A stretch of 43,082 nt of DNA, taken from contig JBIOHJ010000009.1 in the NCBI GenBank assembly GCA_044448905.1, positions 1 to 43,082 of the forward strand. The letters are read 5' to 3'. The notes beneath the pieces are model-generated. The model was not told the DNA's origin. It ran no database searches and worked only from the letters and a program-made list of their open reading frames with translations. Both the position numbers and the translations under genes were made by a program. This document shows, one piece after another, positions 7,758-17,424 of this stretch; position 1 is the stretch's first letter; every line of letters starts with the position of its first letter. The stretch is from JBIOHJ01 sp044448905. GTDB taxonomy: Bacteria; Bacteroidota; Bacteroidia; AKYH767-A; OLB10.

Positions 7758-10700
7758 ATGAAAAAACTCTACGTAGCGTTTTTAGTTTTTGCACTTGCGG
7801 TTTCCGATACTTTTGCGCAGAATCCAAACTCCTGGATAGTTTTCGGAACAAACAATCTGTATTCAGAGCAGCAGTACGTAAAAATAAAAATATGGCAGGA
7901 AGGCATTTACCGGCTCTCGTTTAGTGACATCACCCAGTTTCCCCAGTTTTTTCCTCCCGGAAATTTTGATCCCAGAAGGCTGCAGATTTTTCATGAAGGG
8001 AAAGAACAGGCTATTTTGGTTTCGGGCGAAGCAGATGGTATGTTTGACAGCACCGACTATGTGGAATTTTATGGCAAGCCAAATGACGGAACTTTTGATA
8101 CCCAGCTTTATGATAGTGCATACTTTCATGTAAATCCTTATTACAGCTTATTTAACGATACATCAGCCTATTTTTTAACGCTGAATATTGCCCCCCTTGC
8201 CCAAAACAAAAGAATGATTCCTGCATTTGACAGTAATTTTTTAAATTATCCAATTGCAAATTATGTAATGAATGATGCGGTGCAGAGTTATCATAGTGAA
8301 TATAATTCCGGGTACCGGAAACCTTATGTTGAAGTTTCAATTGATGCTTCGTATTCAAATGGCGAAGGATGGTCGGGAGTTTTTTTTGGAACCGGAGGCT
8401 TGACGCTTAACTTGTCAACTCCAAAGGCGTATGGCGGAACCGCACCTGCTCCAATAGCAAGCACCGTAATAATGGGTACAAATCATGATGGTTATATGCG
8501 GGACTGGAAAATAGAAGTGGGCTTAAGCATACTTATCAATTCTGTATCGTATTTGGCTTATACAGTAACCCCGGTTCAAAATACAATCAACATTTCATCT
8601 TTGATGAGCGGAACAGCTGAATTTAAATTTACATCAAACTCCACAACCCCCAATACCGAAAGAAACACTGTTCCGTTTGTACGAGTGGTTTATCCGCGCA
8701 TATTAAATTTTACCGCTGAGAATTCAGCTTTTCAAAAATTTACTATTCCGGCTTACCAATTCTTAAATAAAACCCGCCTAGACATTAGTGGTTTTCTTCC
8801 CGGCAATTCAGCTACACGCTGGTTATATGTATTTAGCGGTGATTCGATTTACAAAGTAAATGTTGACTCAGGTTCCGTTTACCAAGCGCTTGCCCCCACT
8901 TATGGCAGCGATAAATTCGCTTTGCTGATAACAGATGCTTCCACTATTACAACCGGGGGATTTACGATGGCTCCGATTTCGTATGATGCAAATAATCCCG
9001 GCAAGTTTCATAATTATAATCACGCAAGTGTTACCAATTCCGATTACCTGATTGTAACTCATTCAAGCCTGATGGCTGAAGCAAATAGTTATAAAGTGCA
9101 CAGGCAATCTGCTGCCGGTGGTTCGTTTAATGTTTTGCTGACCGATATAGGGGAGTTGTACGACCAGTTTGCATGGGGAATTGAAAAAAATCCGCTCTCT
9201 ATAAGAAACTTTGCAAAATTCACAATTGACACTTTTGATACTGTTCCAAAATATATTTTCCTCATCGGAAAATCTTTATATCCGCATATTCCCCGGGTGC
9301 TGCCCGTGTATTTTCCGCTTGATTTGGTTCCAACTTATGGTGACCCTGCTTCAGACATGCTGATGGTTTCACGCTTTTCACCCGATACAGTTTTTCATCC
9401 TGCCATTGCCATTGGGCGCCTTGCTGCGCGAACTCCCGCTGATGTAACCATGTTTCTTAATAAGATGATTGAACACGATGCAGCGGTTGAATTATCACAA
9501 ACCGATCCGCAGGAATGGATGAAACAGGTTTTGCATTTTGGCGGAGGAAGGTATGCAAGTGAACAGGGTACAATAGCAGATCATCTTGATGAATATAAAA
9601 GGATTATTGAAGACACTTTATTTGCAGGACACGTTACCACATTCCTAAAAACATCAACCGATCCCATTCAGCCCATTGTGAGCACTTATTTGCAAAATCT
9701 TATTGACACCGGGGTAACGCTGATGACTTTTTTTTCGCACGCTGCCGGGTCTACATTTGATATTAATACTGATGCACCTACTAACTACCACAATACAGGA
9801 CGTTATCCTGTAATTTTAGCCAACTCCTGTTTTATTGGCGATATACATGTGCCTAACAGGCAGGCAAGCGAAGATTTTATATTGCAACCATCAAAAGGAG
9901 CTATCGGGTTTATTGCATCTCCAAATACAGGTTACATTTCTGACCAGTATGCGTACGGACTTTCGTTTTATAAGCAATTATCCTATTACAGTTACGGGCA
10001 GGGCATTGGCGATTGTATGAAAAATTGCATTGACGCGGTTTGGAGTTCAGGGTTGTTGGCTGAAGAATATAAAAAATCGGTTACCATGGGAATGACTTTG
10101 CATGGCGACCCCGCTATGAGACTTTACAACCAGCAAAAACCCGACCTGGCAATTAGTAAGCCCGGTATTTCATTTACACCTGCACAGGTTACTACCGATC
10201 TTGCTTCGTTTACCATTAATGTTGCCGTTAAAAACCTGGGGCGCGATAACGGGCAGGATAATCTTGTGCGCATTATACGTAAGTACCCTGATGGATATCC
10301 CGAAAGGATTTTTGATACCCTGCTTAGCGGTTTGCCATTTTTAGATACATTAAAAGTTACCATACCAATGGATTTTGTGCATGCTGCCGGAAAAAATACT
10401 TTTATTGTTGAAGTTGATTTTCCGCACGCAATTGACGAAATTAAGGAAAATAATAATTTAGAACCGGTTGATTTGATTATTCTCTCAAGCGACATTGTTC
10501 CGGTTTATCCTGCAAAATATTCTATAGTTCCCATTGACTCCATTAATGTAAAAGGCTCTACTTCCAATTTATTTTCAGCCGCAAAACCATACCGTTTCGA
10601 AATTGATACAACCGACAGGTTTAACAGCCAGGCACTGCGCGTTACTGTTATTACCAGCACAGGCGGAATTGTGCAATGGCCATTACCTTTCAAATTAATT

Positions 10701-12902
10701 CCTAATAAAGTTTATTATTGGCGCACAGCAAACGATTCTATTACTTCGGCTGATACAACCATATCAAGCCGTTATTCCTGGAACGAAAGTTCGTTTATTC
10801 ATATTCCCGGGAAAACCGGCTGGTCGCAGGCACACTATTCCCAGTTTAAAGAAGATAAATTCCAAAACATTATTTATAGAAATAATTATTGGTCGCTTGA
10901 TACCACATTTACATTTGTAGATATTGCTTCGAAAATATGGGCAAAAAATTCGCTCACTCCTTATGCCGACCCTACGCATCCGGTCGAGTTTGGAGTGGAT
11001 TTTGAATTACGGGATTATGCAGGTTGCGATGGGAGTATTCATATCGCAATATTTGATCCCATTACTTTAGAAAACTGGACTACCGCAGATCATTATCTTG
11101 GAAATTTTAATCAATGGGATCCTGTTTGCTATTGCGGATATACCTGCGGAGGAGGTCAGCCCGGTCGCTCACGTCCTGATAATTTTTTTACGTTTTATTT
11201 TAATGCTCCTCAGCAAATGCTTAGTCTGCAACATGCGCTGGAAGATTCGATTCCTAACGGGCACTATGTACTTGCATATTCTTATAAACCGGTGCATTAT
11301 GAAATGTGGGGATCGTTATTACAAACTTTCCAGGATACTTTAGGAAGTCAATATATAACACCTGTTGATACTCCTCAATGGTGGCAGCCGTTTATTTTAA
11401 TTACCCAAATGGGTGATACTTCTGAAACAATCGAAATATTAGGTGATTCCATAAATACTGATATCTATCTCGAAAAACTAATTGGCGGGAACTGGGATAA
11501 AGGATTTATTACTTCGGTAACCATAGGCCCTGCAGCAAGCTGGACAGAGCTGCACTGGGATCATTTTAATATAGAAGGATCTTCGCCTCCTGATGTTATT
11601 TCGCTTGATGTAATCGGTATTAAGGCAAACGGAGACGAAACCGTTCTTATTGATGACCTTTCACCGATTTATGCCGATTCGGTTCTCAGCAATGTTATAA
11701 TCGCTTCGCAGTATCCATATTTAAAATTAGAAGCGTATTTACAGGATGAGGTAAATACAAATCCTCCTCAGCTTATCCGCTGGCAGATTTATTACGAAGA
11801 AGTTCCCGAAGGTGCTCTCAACCCAAACCGTCATCTCGTACCTAATCCGTTAGTTGCTGAATTGCAACAAGGCAACAATTACAATTTTGCCATTGCTTTT
11901 GAAAACATAACAAATGTAAACTTCAGCGACAGCATGCTGGTTGATTTTTTTCTTATTGACGCGAATAATACGAGAGTGAATATTTCCTCTCCAAAATACG
12001 ATACTTTAAATGCCGGTGATTATTTAATTGCCAGTACCACCTTCAGCACGCTGAATCATCCGGGAACAAATACTTTATGGATTGAAGTAAACCCGCGAAA
12101 TGACCAGCCCGAGCAACAACATTTCAATAACCTTGCTTCGTGGACATTTAATGTGAGTCGTGATATTACAAATCCTATTCTCGATATAACGTTTGACGGG
12201 CAGCATATACTGGATGGCGATATTGTTTCTGCCAAACCATTTATCGAAATCAAGCTGAAAGACGAGAACCAGTTTTTAGCATTGAATGATACCAATAAAT
12301 ATAATGTGATCATTACCGATCCATCGGGAAAATTAACCGCACCGTCTTTTGAACTCGCACCCTATGTAAGCACCGATAACTCGAGAATAAAATGGACACC
12401 TGCCGTGCTGCCCGATAACAGCTTTAAGATGGAATATAATCCCGGTTTCCCCGAAGACGGAATTTATTTTCTCGAAGTGCAGGCAAGTGACGAGAGCGGA
12501 AATTTATCAGGAAAAAATTCCTATAAAATTTCTTTCGAAGTAATTAACCGTCCCACCATTACCGAATTTGTAAATTATCCGAACCCGTTCTCCACTTCCA
12601 CGCGGTTTGTATTTGTACTTACGGGTTCCGAAGTTCCGCAGGAATTATTAATCCAGATTTTAACCGTTAGCGGAAAAATTGTACGCGAAATTACACAGGA
12701 AGAAATCGGGCCTATTCACATCGGAAGAAACATCAGCCAGTATGCGTGGGATGGAAAAGACAGTTATGGCGACCAGCTTGCCAACGGAGTATATTTTTAC
12801 CGTGTTCAAACCCGCCTCAATAAAAAATCCATTGAGCATCGCGAAACCGAAGCCGATAAATTTTTCAAGAAGGGTTTTGGTAAGATGTATTTGATGAGGT
12901 AG
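7758..12902 (+). CDS. Gingipain-family (C25) type IX sortase-like protease, PorU2-like
   Basis: A 1714-residue exported protein. After a signal peptide (ending TFAQ) comes an N-terminal beta-rich region, then a peptidase C25 domain (about residues 430-785). The putative catalytic His is 661 (in MTFFSHAAGS) and Cys is 691 (in ILANSCFIGD). These correspond to the His/Cys pair of gingipains and PorU, which cleaves the T9SS C-terminal signal and attaches cargo to A-LPS. A CARDB-like beta domain (about 800-930), further beta-sandwich regions and a FlgD-like/T9SS-type end (about 1595-1700, NYPNPFSTSTRF, ISQYAWDGKD, LANGVYFYRVQT) follow. Classical PorU is roughly 1100-1300 residues and lacks this long tail, so a PorU2-type role is more likely. 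The paired PorV-like gene lies immediately upstream. Confidence 0.85.
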   Translation: MKKLYVAFLVFALAVSDTFAQNPNSWIVFGTNNLYSEQQYVKIKIWQEGIYRLSFSDITQFPQFFPPGNFDPRRLQIFHEGKEQAILVSGEADGMFDSTDYVEFYGKPNDGTFDTQLYDSAYFHVNPYYSLFNDTSAYFLTLNIAPLAQNKRMIPAFDSNFLNYPIANYVMNDAVQSYHSEYNSGYRKPYVEVSIDASYSNGEGWSGVFFGTGGLTLNLSTPKAYGGTAPAPIASTVIMGTNHDGYMRDWKIEVGLSILINSVSYLAYTVTPVQNTINISSLMSGTAEFKFTSNSTTPNTERNTVPFVRVVYPRILNFTAENSAFQKFTIPAYQFLNKTRLDISGFLPGNSATRWLYVFSGDSIYKVNVDSGSVYQALAPTYGSDKFALLITDASTITTGGFTMAPISYDANNPGKFHNYNHASVTNSDYLIVTHSSLMAEANSYKVHRQSAAGGSFNVLLTDIGELYDQFAWGIEKNPLSIRNFAKFTIDTFDTVPKYIFLIGKSLYPHIPRVLPVYFPLDLVPTYGDPASDMLMVSRFSPDTVFHPAIAIGRLAARTPADVTMFLNKMIEHDAAVELSQTDPQEWMKQVLHFGGGRYASEQGTIADHLDEYKRIIEDTLFAGHVTTFLKTSTDPIQPIVSTYLQNLIDTGVTLMTFFSHAAGSTFDINTDAPTNYHNTGRYPVILANSCFIGDIHVPNRQASEDFILQPSKGAIGFIASPNTGYISDQYAYGLSFYKQLSYYSYGQGIGDCMKNCIDAVWSSGLLAEEYKKSVTMGMTLHGDPAMRLYNQQKPDLAISKPGISFTPAQVTTDLASFTINVAVKNLGRDNGQDNLVRIIRKYPDGYPERIFDTLLSGLPFLDTLKVTIPMDFVHAAGKNTFIVEVDFPHAIDEIKENNNLEPVDLIILSSDIVPVYPAKYSIVPIDSINVKGSTSNLFSAAKPYRFEIDTTDRFNSQALRVTVITSTGGIVQWPLPFKLIPNKVYYWRTANDSITSADTTISSRYSWNESSFIHIPGKTGWSQAHYSQFKEDKFQNIIYRNNYWSLDTTFTFVDIASKIWAKNSLTPYADPTHPVEFGVDFELRDYAGCDGSIHIAIFDPITLENWTTADHYLGNFNQWDPVCYCGYTCGGGQPGRSRPDNFFTFYFNAPQQMLSLQHALEDSIPNGHYVLAYSYKPVHYEMWGSLLQTFQDTLGSQYITPVDTPQWWQPFILITQMGDTSETIEILGDSINTDIYLEKLIGGNWDKGFITSVTIGPAASWTELHWDHFNIEGSSPPDVISLDVIGIKANGDETVLIDDLSPIYADSVLSNVIIASQYPYLKLEAYLQDEVNTNPPQLIRWQIYYEEVPEGALNPNRHLVPNPLVAELQQGNNYNFAIAFENITNVNFSDSMLVDFFLIDANNTRVNISSPKYDTLNAGDYLIASTTFSTLNHPGTNTLWIEVNPRNDQPEQQHFNNLASWTFNVSRDITNPILDITFDGQHILDGDIVSAKPFIEIKLKDENQFLALNDTNKYNVIITDPSGKLTAPSFELAPYVSTDNSRIKWTPAVLPDNSFKMEYNPGFPEDGIYFLEVQASDESGNLSGKNSYKISFEVINRPTITEFVNYPNPFSTSTRFVFVLTGSEVPQELLIQILTVSGKIVREITQEEIGPIHIGRNISQYAWDGKDSYGDQLANGVYFYRVQTRLNKKSIEHRETEADKFFKKGFGKMYLMR

Positions 12903-13004
12903 TTTGGATATCCCGGGAATTCGGGAGTATACCTGAGGTAAGAGGTATTTAAGTTACTTTTATGAAACCAAACATGCTATGTTTATTTTCGCACGGGCAT
13001 TTGC

Positions 13005-14489
13005 ATGTTATCACAAAAAAATAAAATTGCTTTTTTAATTATTGGAGCCTGCGCTATTATTGCAGGATTAACTATTTACCTCACCTCGCTGAATACCTTT
13101 TTTGCTTCCGATGATTTTATTGTACTCGATAATTTAATAAAAGGAAATTTAGTTTATGGCACTGCCTTCCGCCCGCTTTCGAACCTCAGTCTGTTTTTAG
13201 ATTATAAAATTGCGGGGCTGTCACCGTTCTGTTATAAGATAATAAGCCTGTTAATTCATATAATAAATTCATTATTAGTTTTTGCTTTTGTAAAAAGCGT
13301 TTTGAATTTGATTAAAGCAGGAAATGTAAAGTTGGCTGCAATGACTTCCTCGGTTTTGTTTTTTCTTTTTCCATTTCATCTCGAAGCAATAACCTGGATA
13401 ACCTGCAGGGGAACGTTATTAGCAACTTCCTGTTTCCTGCTTGCTGTAATTTTTTATTTAAAAGATACGCTGGTTTCAAAAGCGGTTTCCATTCTGCTTT
13501 TTTCTACCGGAATTTTTTTTTACGAATCCATTTACGTTTTTCCGTTCATTGTGCTTTTGATAGAATGGTATAAAGGGTTTTCATTAAAAAAAATAGCCGG
13601 TTATTTCAGCGGGCTTGCTTTGGTATTTCTCCTTTATACATTAGTAAAATATTTTTATACATCAGCCTTTGTAAGCACCTGGTTTGCCGAAACCCTTCAG
13701 CACCTTTCCATTCAACAAACCGCTAAAAACATTTTCATTTCTTTTTCCAGATGCTTTTTACCCCCTCACGAATCAACTCTGAGATTTGTATTGCTGTCCG
13801 TTATTTTAATATCAATTATTATTGGGGGTATTATCAGGTCCCAAAAAAATAATTCACAAAATCCCATATTATTTTTTGCAGCGTTTATTTTCATTTCACT
13901 CATCCCGGCTTTCATTATTGGTACCGATTCGCACGATATCGAGGGGGCTCGGTTGCTTTATCTTCCGGCTGTTGCAACCTGCATGGCAATTTCTTTTTTA
14001 ATAATTAAAATTGCAGAGAAGAATAATCTTTCCGGAATAATTTCATTCGCAGGCGTTGCAATTTATTTTCTTTTTTATTTATTTCAATACTGCAGCGAGT
14101 GGAAAACTTCAGGAAATGTTTCCGGTTCTGCAATAAAAAAAATAAATGAGGCTCACTTTACCGGCAAACTCTATGTAATAGGATTACCACAACAATATAA
14201 AGGAGCCTTTATTTTCCGCAATGGATTTAATGAAGCAGTAAACCTGTTTTGTAGGGAGGCACAGGCTTCTCAAATAAAGATACTTTCAAAAAAAGAAATA
14301 AATAATATTGCCGATTATGAAACACCGGGAACAAATAACAAGGGTAATTATCAAATCGGGCAATTTGAAATTAATCTGGGGGATTCTACGATTCAGGGAA
14401 AAATGAAACCGGGCTATTACAAATTAAAATTACCCGAAGACAAGATTCTATATTTTAGTAAACACGAGGCAAAGTTTTTATTCAAATGA
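13005..14489 (+). CDS. Multi-pass membrane protein, GT-C glycosyltransferase-like (TMTC/PMT type)
   Basis: A 494-residue protein with about 10-11 hydrophobic segments and a soluble C-terminal tail. The first extracytoplasmic loop holds an acidic pair (ASDDFIVLD), followed by FRPLSNLSLFLDYKIAGLSP and a helix starting YKIISLLIHIINSLLVF. This order (Asp pair, RPL, then LLxHxxN) resembles TMTC-type and other GT-C enzymes that use polyprenyl-phosphate sugars as donors at the periplasmic face. Substrate and acceptor cannot be predicted. It lies 9 bases upstream of lnt on the same strand, so co-transcription is likely. Start ATG 13005 gives a basic N-terminus directly before helix 1. Confidence 0.65.
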   Translation: MLSQKNKIAFLIIGACAIIAGLTIYLTSLNTFFASDDFIVLDNLIKGNLVYGTAFRPLSNLSLFLDYKIAGLSPFCYKIISLLIHIINSLLVFAFVKSVLNLIKAGNVKLAAMTSSVLFFLFPFHLEAITWITCRGTLLATSCFLLAVIFYLKDTLVSKAVSILLFSTGIFFYESIYVFPFIVLLIEWYKGFSLKKIAGYFSGLALVFLLYTLVKYFYTSAFVSTWFAETLQHLSIQQTAKNIFISFSRCFLPPHESTLRFVLLSVILISIIIGGIIRSQKNNSQNPILFFAAFIFISLIPAFIIGTDSHDIEGARLLYLPAVATCMAISFLIIKIAEKNNLSGIISFAGVAIYFLFYLFQYCSEWKTSGNVSGSAIKKINEAHFTGKLYVIGLPQQYKGAFIFRNGFNEAVNLFCREAQASQIKILSKKEINNIADYETPGTNNKGNYQIGQFEINLGDSTIQGKMKPGYYKLKLPEDKILYFSKHEAKFLFK

Positions 14490-14498
14490 TTCTTAAGT

Positions 14499-16091
14499 AT
14501 GGAAATTAGAAAAAGAAAGGTACCGTTGTTTTTCTATGCAATGCTCGGGGGAGTTTTGTTCTGGCTCGCCTGGCCCTCACGCGGTTTTGCCCCTTTGTTG
14601 TTTATTGCATGGATTCCTTTGCTGTTAATAGAAGAACATTTTTATCAAAACCATTCAGGCAAAAAAGCAAAAAAAATATTCGGGCTGGCTTTCCTTTCTT
14701 TTTCTACCTGGAATATTTTATGCACCTGGTGGGTTTATAATTCAAGCGCGTTTGGAGCGGGATCCGCTATTATTATCAATTCTTTTTTAATGTCTCTCGT
14801 GTTCTTGCTCTTTCATTTTACACGATGCAAAGCAGGGAATGTTTTTGGATATGTCAGCTTACCAGTTTACTGGATTGCTTTTGAGCATTTGCACATGTAC
14901 TGGGATTTGTCATGGCCATGGCTAACACTTGGTAATGGATTTGCTTCTTATTATAAATGGATTCAGTGGTACGAGTTTACCGGAGTGCTTGGAGGAAGCT
15001 TATGGATTTTGGTTGTTAATATTTTGTTGTTTCATTGTCTTCCCATTGTAACCGGAAACCGGAAAGTGAAAGCCCTACTCGCATTAATAGTTGTTCCGAT
15101 TGTTATTTCGTTTATGCGATATTATTTTTATGAGGAAAAGATATCTCCTGTAAATGTTGCCGTTGTGCAGCCCAATATTGATCCGTACAATGAAAAATTT
15201 TCGGGGATGAGTTCGCAGGAACAATTGGCGAAGCTGCTCCGGCTTTCGGCTACTGTAATTGATAGTTCAACAAATTATCTGATAGCGCCTGAAACTGCTT
15301 TGCCAAGTGGTATCTGGGAAGAAGATTTACCCATTCATCCCGATATAAAATTGCTTCACTCTTTTATCAAACCATTTCCACAGCTCACTGTAGTAATTGG
15401 CGCAGCAACCAACAGGCAGTATGTAGAAGGAGAGCCTCACAGTGAAACAGCCCATAGGTTTAAAAAAAGTCCCGGGTGGTATGATTCATATAATACAGCC
15501 TTACAATTCGACAATTTTTCTGATTCCATCCAAACGTATCATAAATCAAAACTGGTTCCCGGGGTTGAAAAAATGCCTTACCCCACTGTATTTGGCATCC
15601 TCGAAAAATTTGCACTTGATTTGGGAGGCATGTATGGAAGCCTTGGTGTTGAAGATGAACCTAAAAATTTTATTGCTCATGATTCAATGAGAATTGCTCC
15701 GATAATTTGCTACGAATCCATTTACGGATATTATGTTGGGGAGTATGTAAGAAAAGGCGCCAGGCTTTTATGTATCATTACAAATGACGGTTGGTGGGGT
15801 GAAACCCCCGGTCACAGGCAGCATTTGCAATATGGAAGATTACGTGCAATTGAAATGCGCAGGGGCATTGCGCGCTCTGCCAACACTGGCATTTCATGTT
15901 TCATTAATCAGCGCGGTGATATTTTGCAACCCACAAAATGGTGGACCGATGATGCAATCAAAGCCACTCTAAATGCAAATGATGAAATGACTTTTTATGC
16001 AACACATGGTGACTGGCTTGCTAAAATTATGTTGGTCTTTTCTGCTATGTTTCTTTTGTTTTCCGTTTTCAGAAGAAAACGAAATGCGTAA
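14499..16091 (+). CDS. lnt: Apolipoprotein N-acyltransferase
   Basis: Lnt transfers an acyl chain from phospholipid to the N-terminal cysteine of lipoproteins, the last step of lipoprotein maturation, at the inner membrane facing the periplasm. At 530 residues the length is normal. Several N-terminal transmembrane helices (GGVLFWLAWPSRGFAPLLFIAWIPL matches the family start) are followed by a nitrilase-like domain and a final helix. The triad is recognisable: Glu265 in LIAPETALP, Lys349 in YHKSKLVPG, Cys404 in PIICYESIYG. The later TNDGWWGETPGHRQH block is also typical. Downstream it is convergent with a GT39-like gene, with 9 bases between. Confidence 0.96.
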   Translation: MEIRKRKVPLFFYAMLGGVLFWLAWPSRGFAPLLFIAWIPLLLIEEHFYQNHSGKKAKKIFGLAFLSFSTWNILCTWWVYNSSAFGAGSAIIINSFLMSLVFLLFHFTRCKAGNVFGYVSLPVYWIAFEHLHMYWDLSWPWLTLGNGFASYYKWIQWYEFTGVLGGSLWILVVNILLFHCLPIVTGNRKVKALLALIVVPIVISFMRYYFYEEKISPVNVAVVQPNIDPYNEKFSGMSSQEQLAKLLRLSATVIDSSTNYLIAPETALPSGIWEEDLPIHPDIKLLHSFIKPFPQLTVVIGAATNRQYVEGEPHSETAHRFKKSPGWYDSYNTALQFDNFSDSIQTYHKSKLVPGVEKMPYPTVFGILEKFALDLGGMYGSLGVEDEPKNFIAHDSMRIAPIICYESIYGYYVGEYVRKGARLLCIITNDGWWGETPGHRQHLQYGRLRAIEMRRGIARSANTGISCFINQRGDILQPTKWWTDDAIKATLNANDEMTFYATHGDWLAKIMLVFSAMFLLFSVFRRKRNA

Positions 16092-16100
16092 GCTCTATTT

Positions 16101-17252
16101 TCAAAAAGTATGATTTGAATTGTGATAGATAAAATAAAAAGCAAATGCCACATATGGCAATAAAATTATAACTGCTGTAAACCAGGGTTTGTTGTTTATA
16201 AAAATAAATTTCGAAGACGCTTTTTCAATGGTCATTCCTCCTAAAATACATAAGGGAACAATCAGCATCATCCACATCCGGTCGAAAAGCAGTATCGGGG
16301 CCCAGCGTGTAATCGAAGAAGTCCCGAACCATAATAAGATAAGGAGACACACAAAATAAATTTTCCAGTAAAAGAATAAATTACCTTCTTCTTTGTTTTT
16401 TTCTTTGATAAAAAAAGCAGGTATCGCAAGCAAAATCAAAAATGTGTATCCATAATTTTCAAAAAGAAATTTTATTGGAGCAATGGTAAGCCGGTTTATT
16501 ATTTCCATGCTGTTCATGGGCAGCACAAAAGCATCGTTATGATTTTTTTCAATGCTGTTGTAAATAAATAATCCATCTCCTTTTAACAGATAAGAAATTA
16601 AAAATATAATTCCGATGCACGAAACGAGCAATACATAAAAACTCTTCCAGAATTTTATTGAAGAGCCCTTTTTCAGATCAAAATATGAAATGACCATAGC
16701 AAAAGGCAGAATCAGCAGTATAATTTCTTTTGTAAAAAAACCAATTAAGAAAAATAAAATGCCAAGCAATGAATATTTTAAAAAATTGTTTTCTTTTTTT
16801 CTCCCCTCATAAATCATCACCACCATTAAAAATGCCCATAACGAAACTATTAAATCGGGAAATAAAACCGTTGAGTAAATTATTTGAATAATATTAAAAG
16901 ACAACAAAATACTTGATGTGATTGCAAGAAGAAAATTAAACTTCAAAAGAAAAAAATATAAAAAGGCAATAGTTGCCATGCTGCACAGCAGCGGGAACAA
17001 GCTTACGGAATACGGATTATTTCCGAAAACCCGGATAAAAAAAAGAGAGGGCAGAATAATTCCCAGCCTGTGATTTTTCGGACTGTCATTCCATTCGTAC
17101 ACCCCGTTAACAATTTTCTCTCCTTCCTGTACGTAACACAAATCATCGGCATGAGGAACCGGGGGCTTTAATAAAATCCAGCAGAGGAAATGCAGAAGCA
17201 ATATTGCAAATAGAAAATAAACAGGGTGTTTTATTTTGCGATTTGCTTCCAA
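16101..17252 (-). CDS. Glycosyltransferase family 39-like membrane protein
   Basis: A 383-residue protein with about 9-10 transmembrane helices. The first loop shows PPVPHADDLCYVQEGEKIVNG with an Asp-Asp pair, followed by NHRLGIILPSLFFIRVFG and a long run of hydrophobic helices. This layout is that of the PMT_2/GT39 group in the GT-C superfamily, whose first-loop Asp is catalytic. It probably transfers a sugar from a polyprenyl carrier at the outer face of the inner membrane. It is shorter than typical GT39 enzymes (often 450-550) and lacks a sizeable soluble C-terminal part. It lies between lnt (convergent) and lpdA (divergent) and is likely transcribed alone from a TATATTTG -7 box at 17315-17322. 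Confidence 0.7.
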   Translation of the reverse strand: MEANRKIKHPVYFLFAILLLHFLCWILLKPPVPHADDLCYVQEGEKIVNGVYEWNDSPKNHRLGIILPSLFFIRVFGNNPYSVSLFPLLCSMATIAFLYFFLLKFNFLLAITSSILLSFNIIQIIYSTVLFPDLIVSLWAFLMVVMIYEGRKKENNFLKYSLLGILFFLIGFFTKEIILLILPFAMVISYFDLKKGSSIKFWKSFYVLLVSCIGIIFLISYLLKGDGLFIYNSIEKNHNDAFVLPMNSMEIINRLTIAPIKFLFENYGYTFLILLAIPAFFIKEKNKEEGNLFFYWKIYFVCLLILLWFGTSSITRWAPILLFDRMWMMLIVPLCILGGMTIEKASSKFIFINNKPWFTAVIILLPYVAFAFYFIYHNSNHTF

Positions 17253-17314
17253 TACTAATTTATTTTTCTTCGTTTTCGGACGGGCAAGGACAATGTCGTT
17301 GTATTAACTTCGCA

Positions 17315-17322
17315 CAAATATA
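17315..17322 (-). promoter_or_regulatory. -7 box of the GT39-like gene
   Basis: TATATTTG on the minus strand matches TAnnTTTG fully. No TTG is found at the usual -33 distance. Leader to the start at 17252 would be about 55-60 bases. The divergent lpdA has only an imperfect TACTTTCG at 17401-17408. Confidence 0.35.
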
Positions 17323-17424
17323 AACCGAACAAGGTAGAAAATTCGGATAAGCGTGCAAAATGGTGTGAGGTTTATCCCGAACACGATAAGGATTTTATAC
17401 TACTTTCGGGATACTTATTGATTT

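Noticed and set aside
12903..12950. Small hairpins (TCCCG-GGAATT-CGGGA and ATACCT...AGGTAT) after the PorU-like gene
   Set aside because: Stems are short and there is no T-run, so I do not call a terminator.
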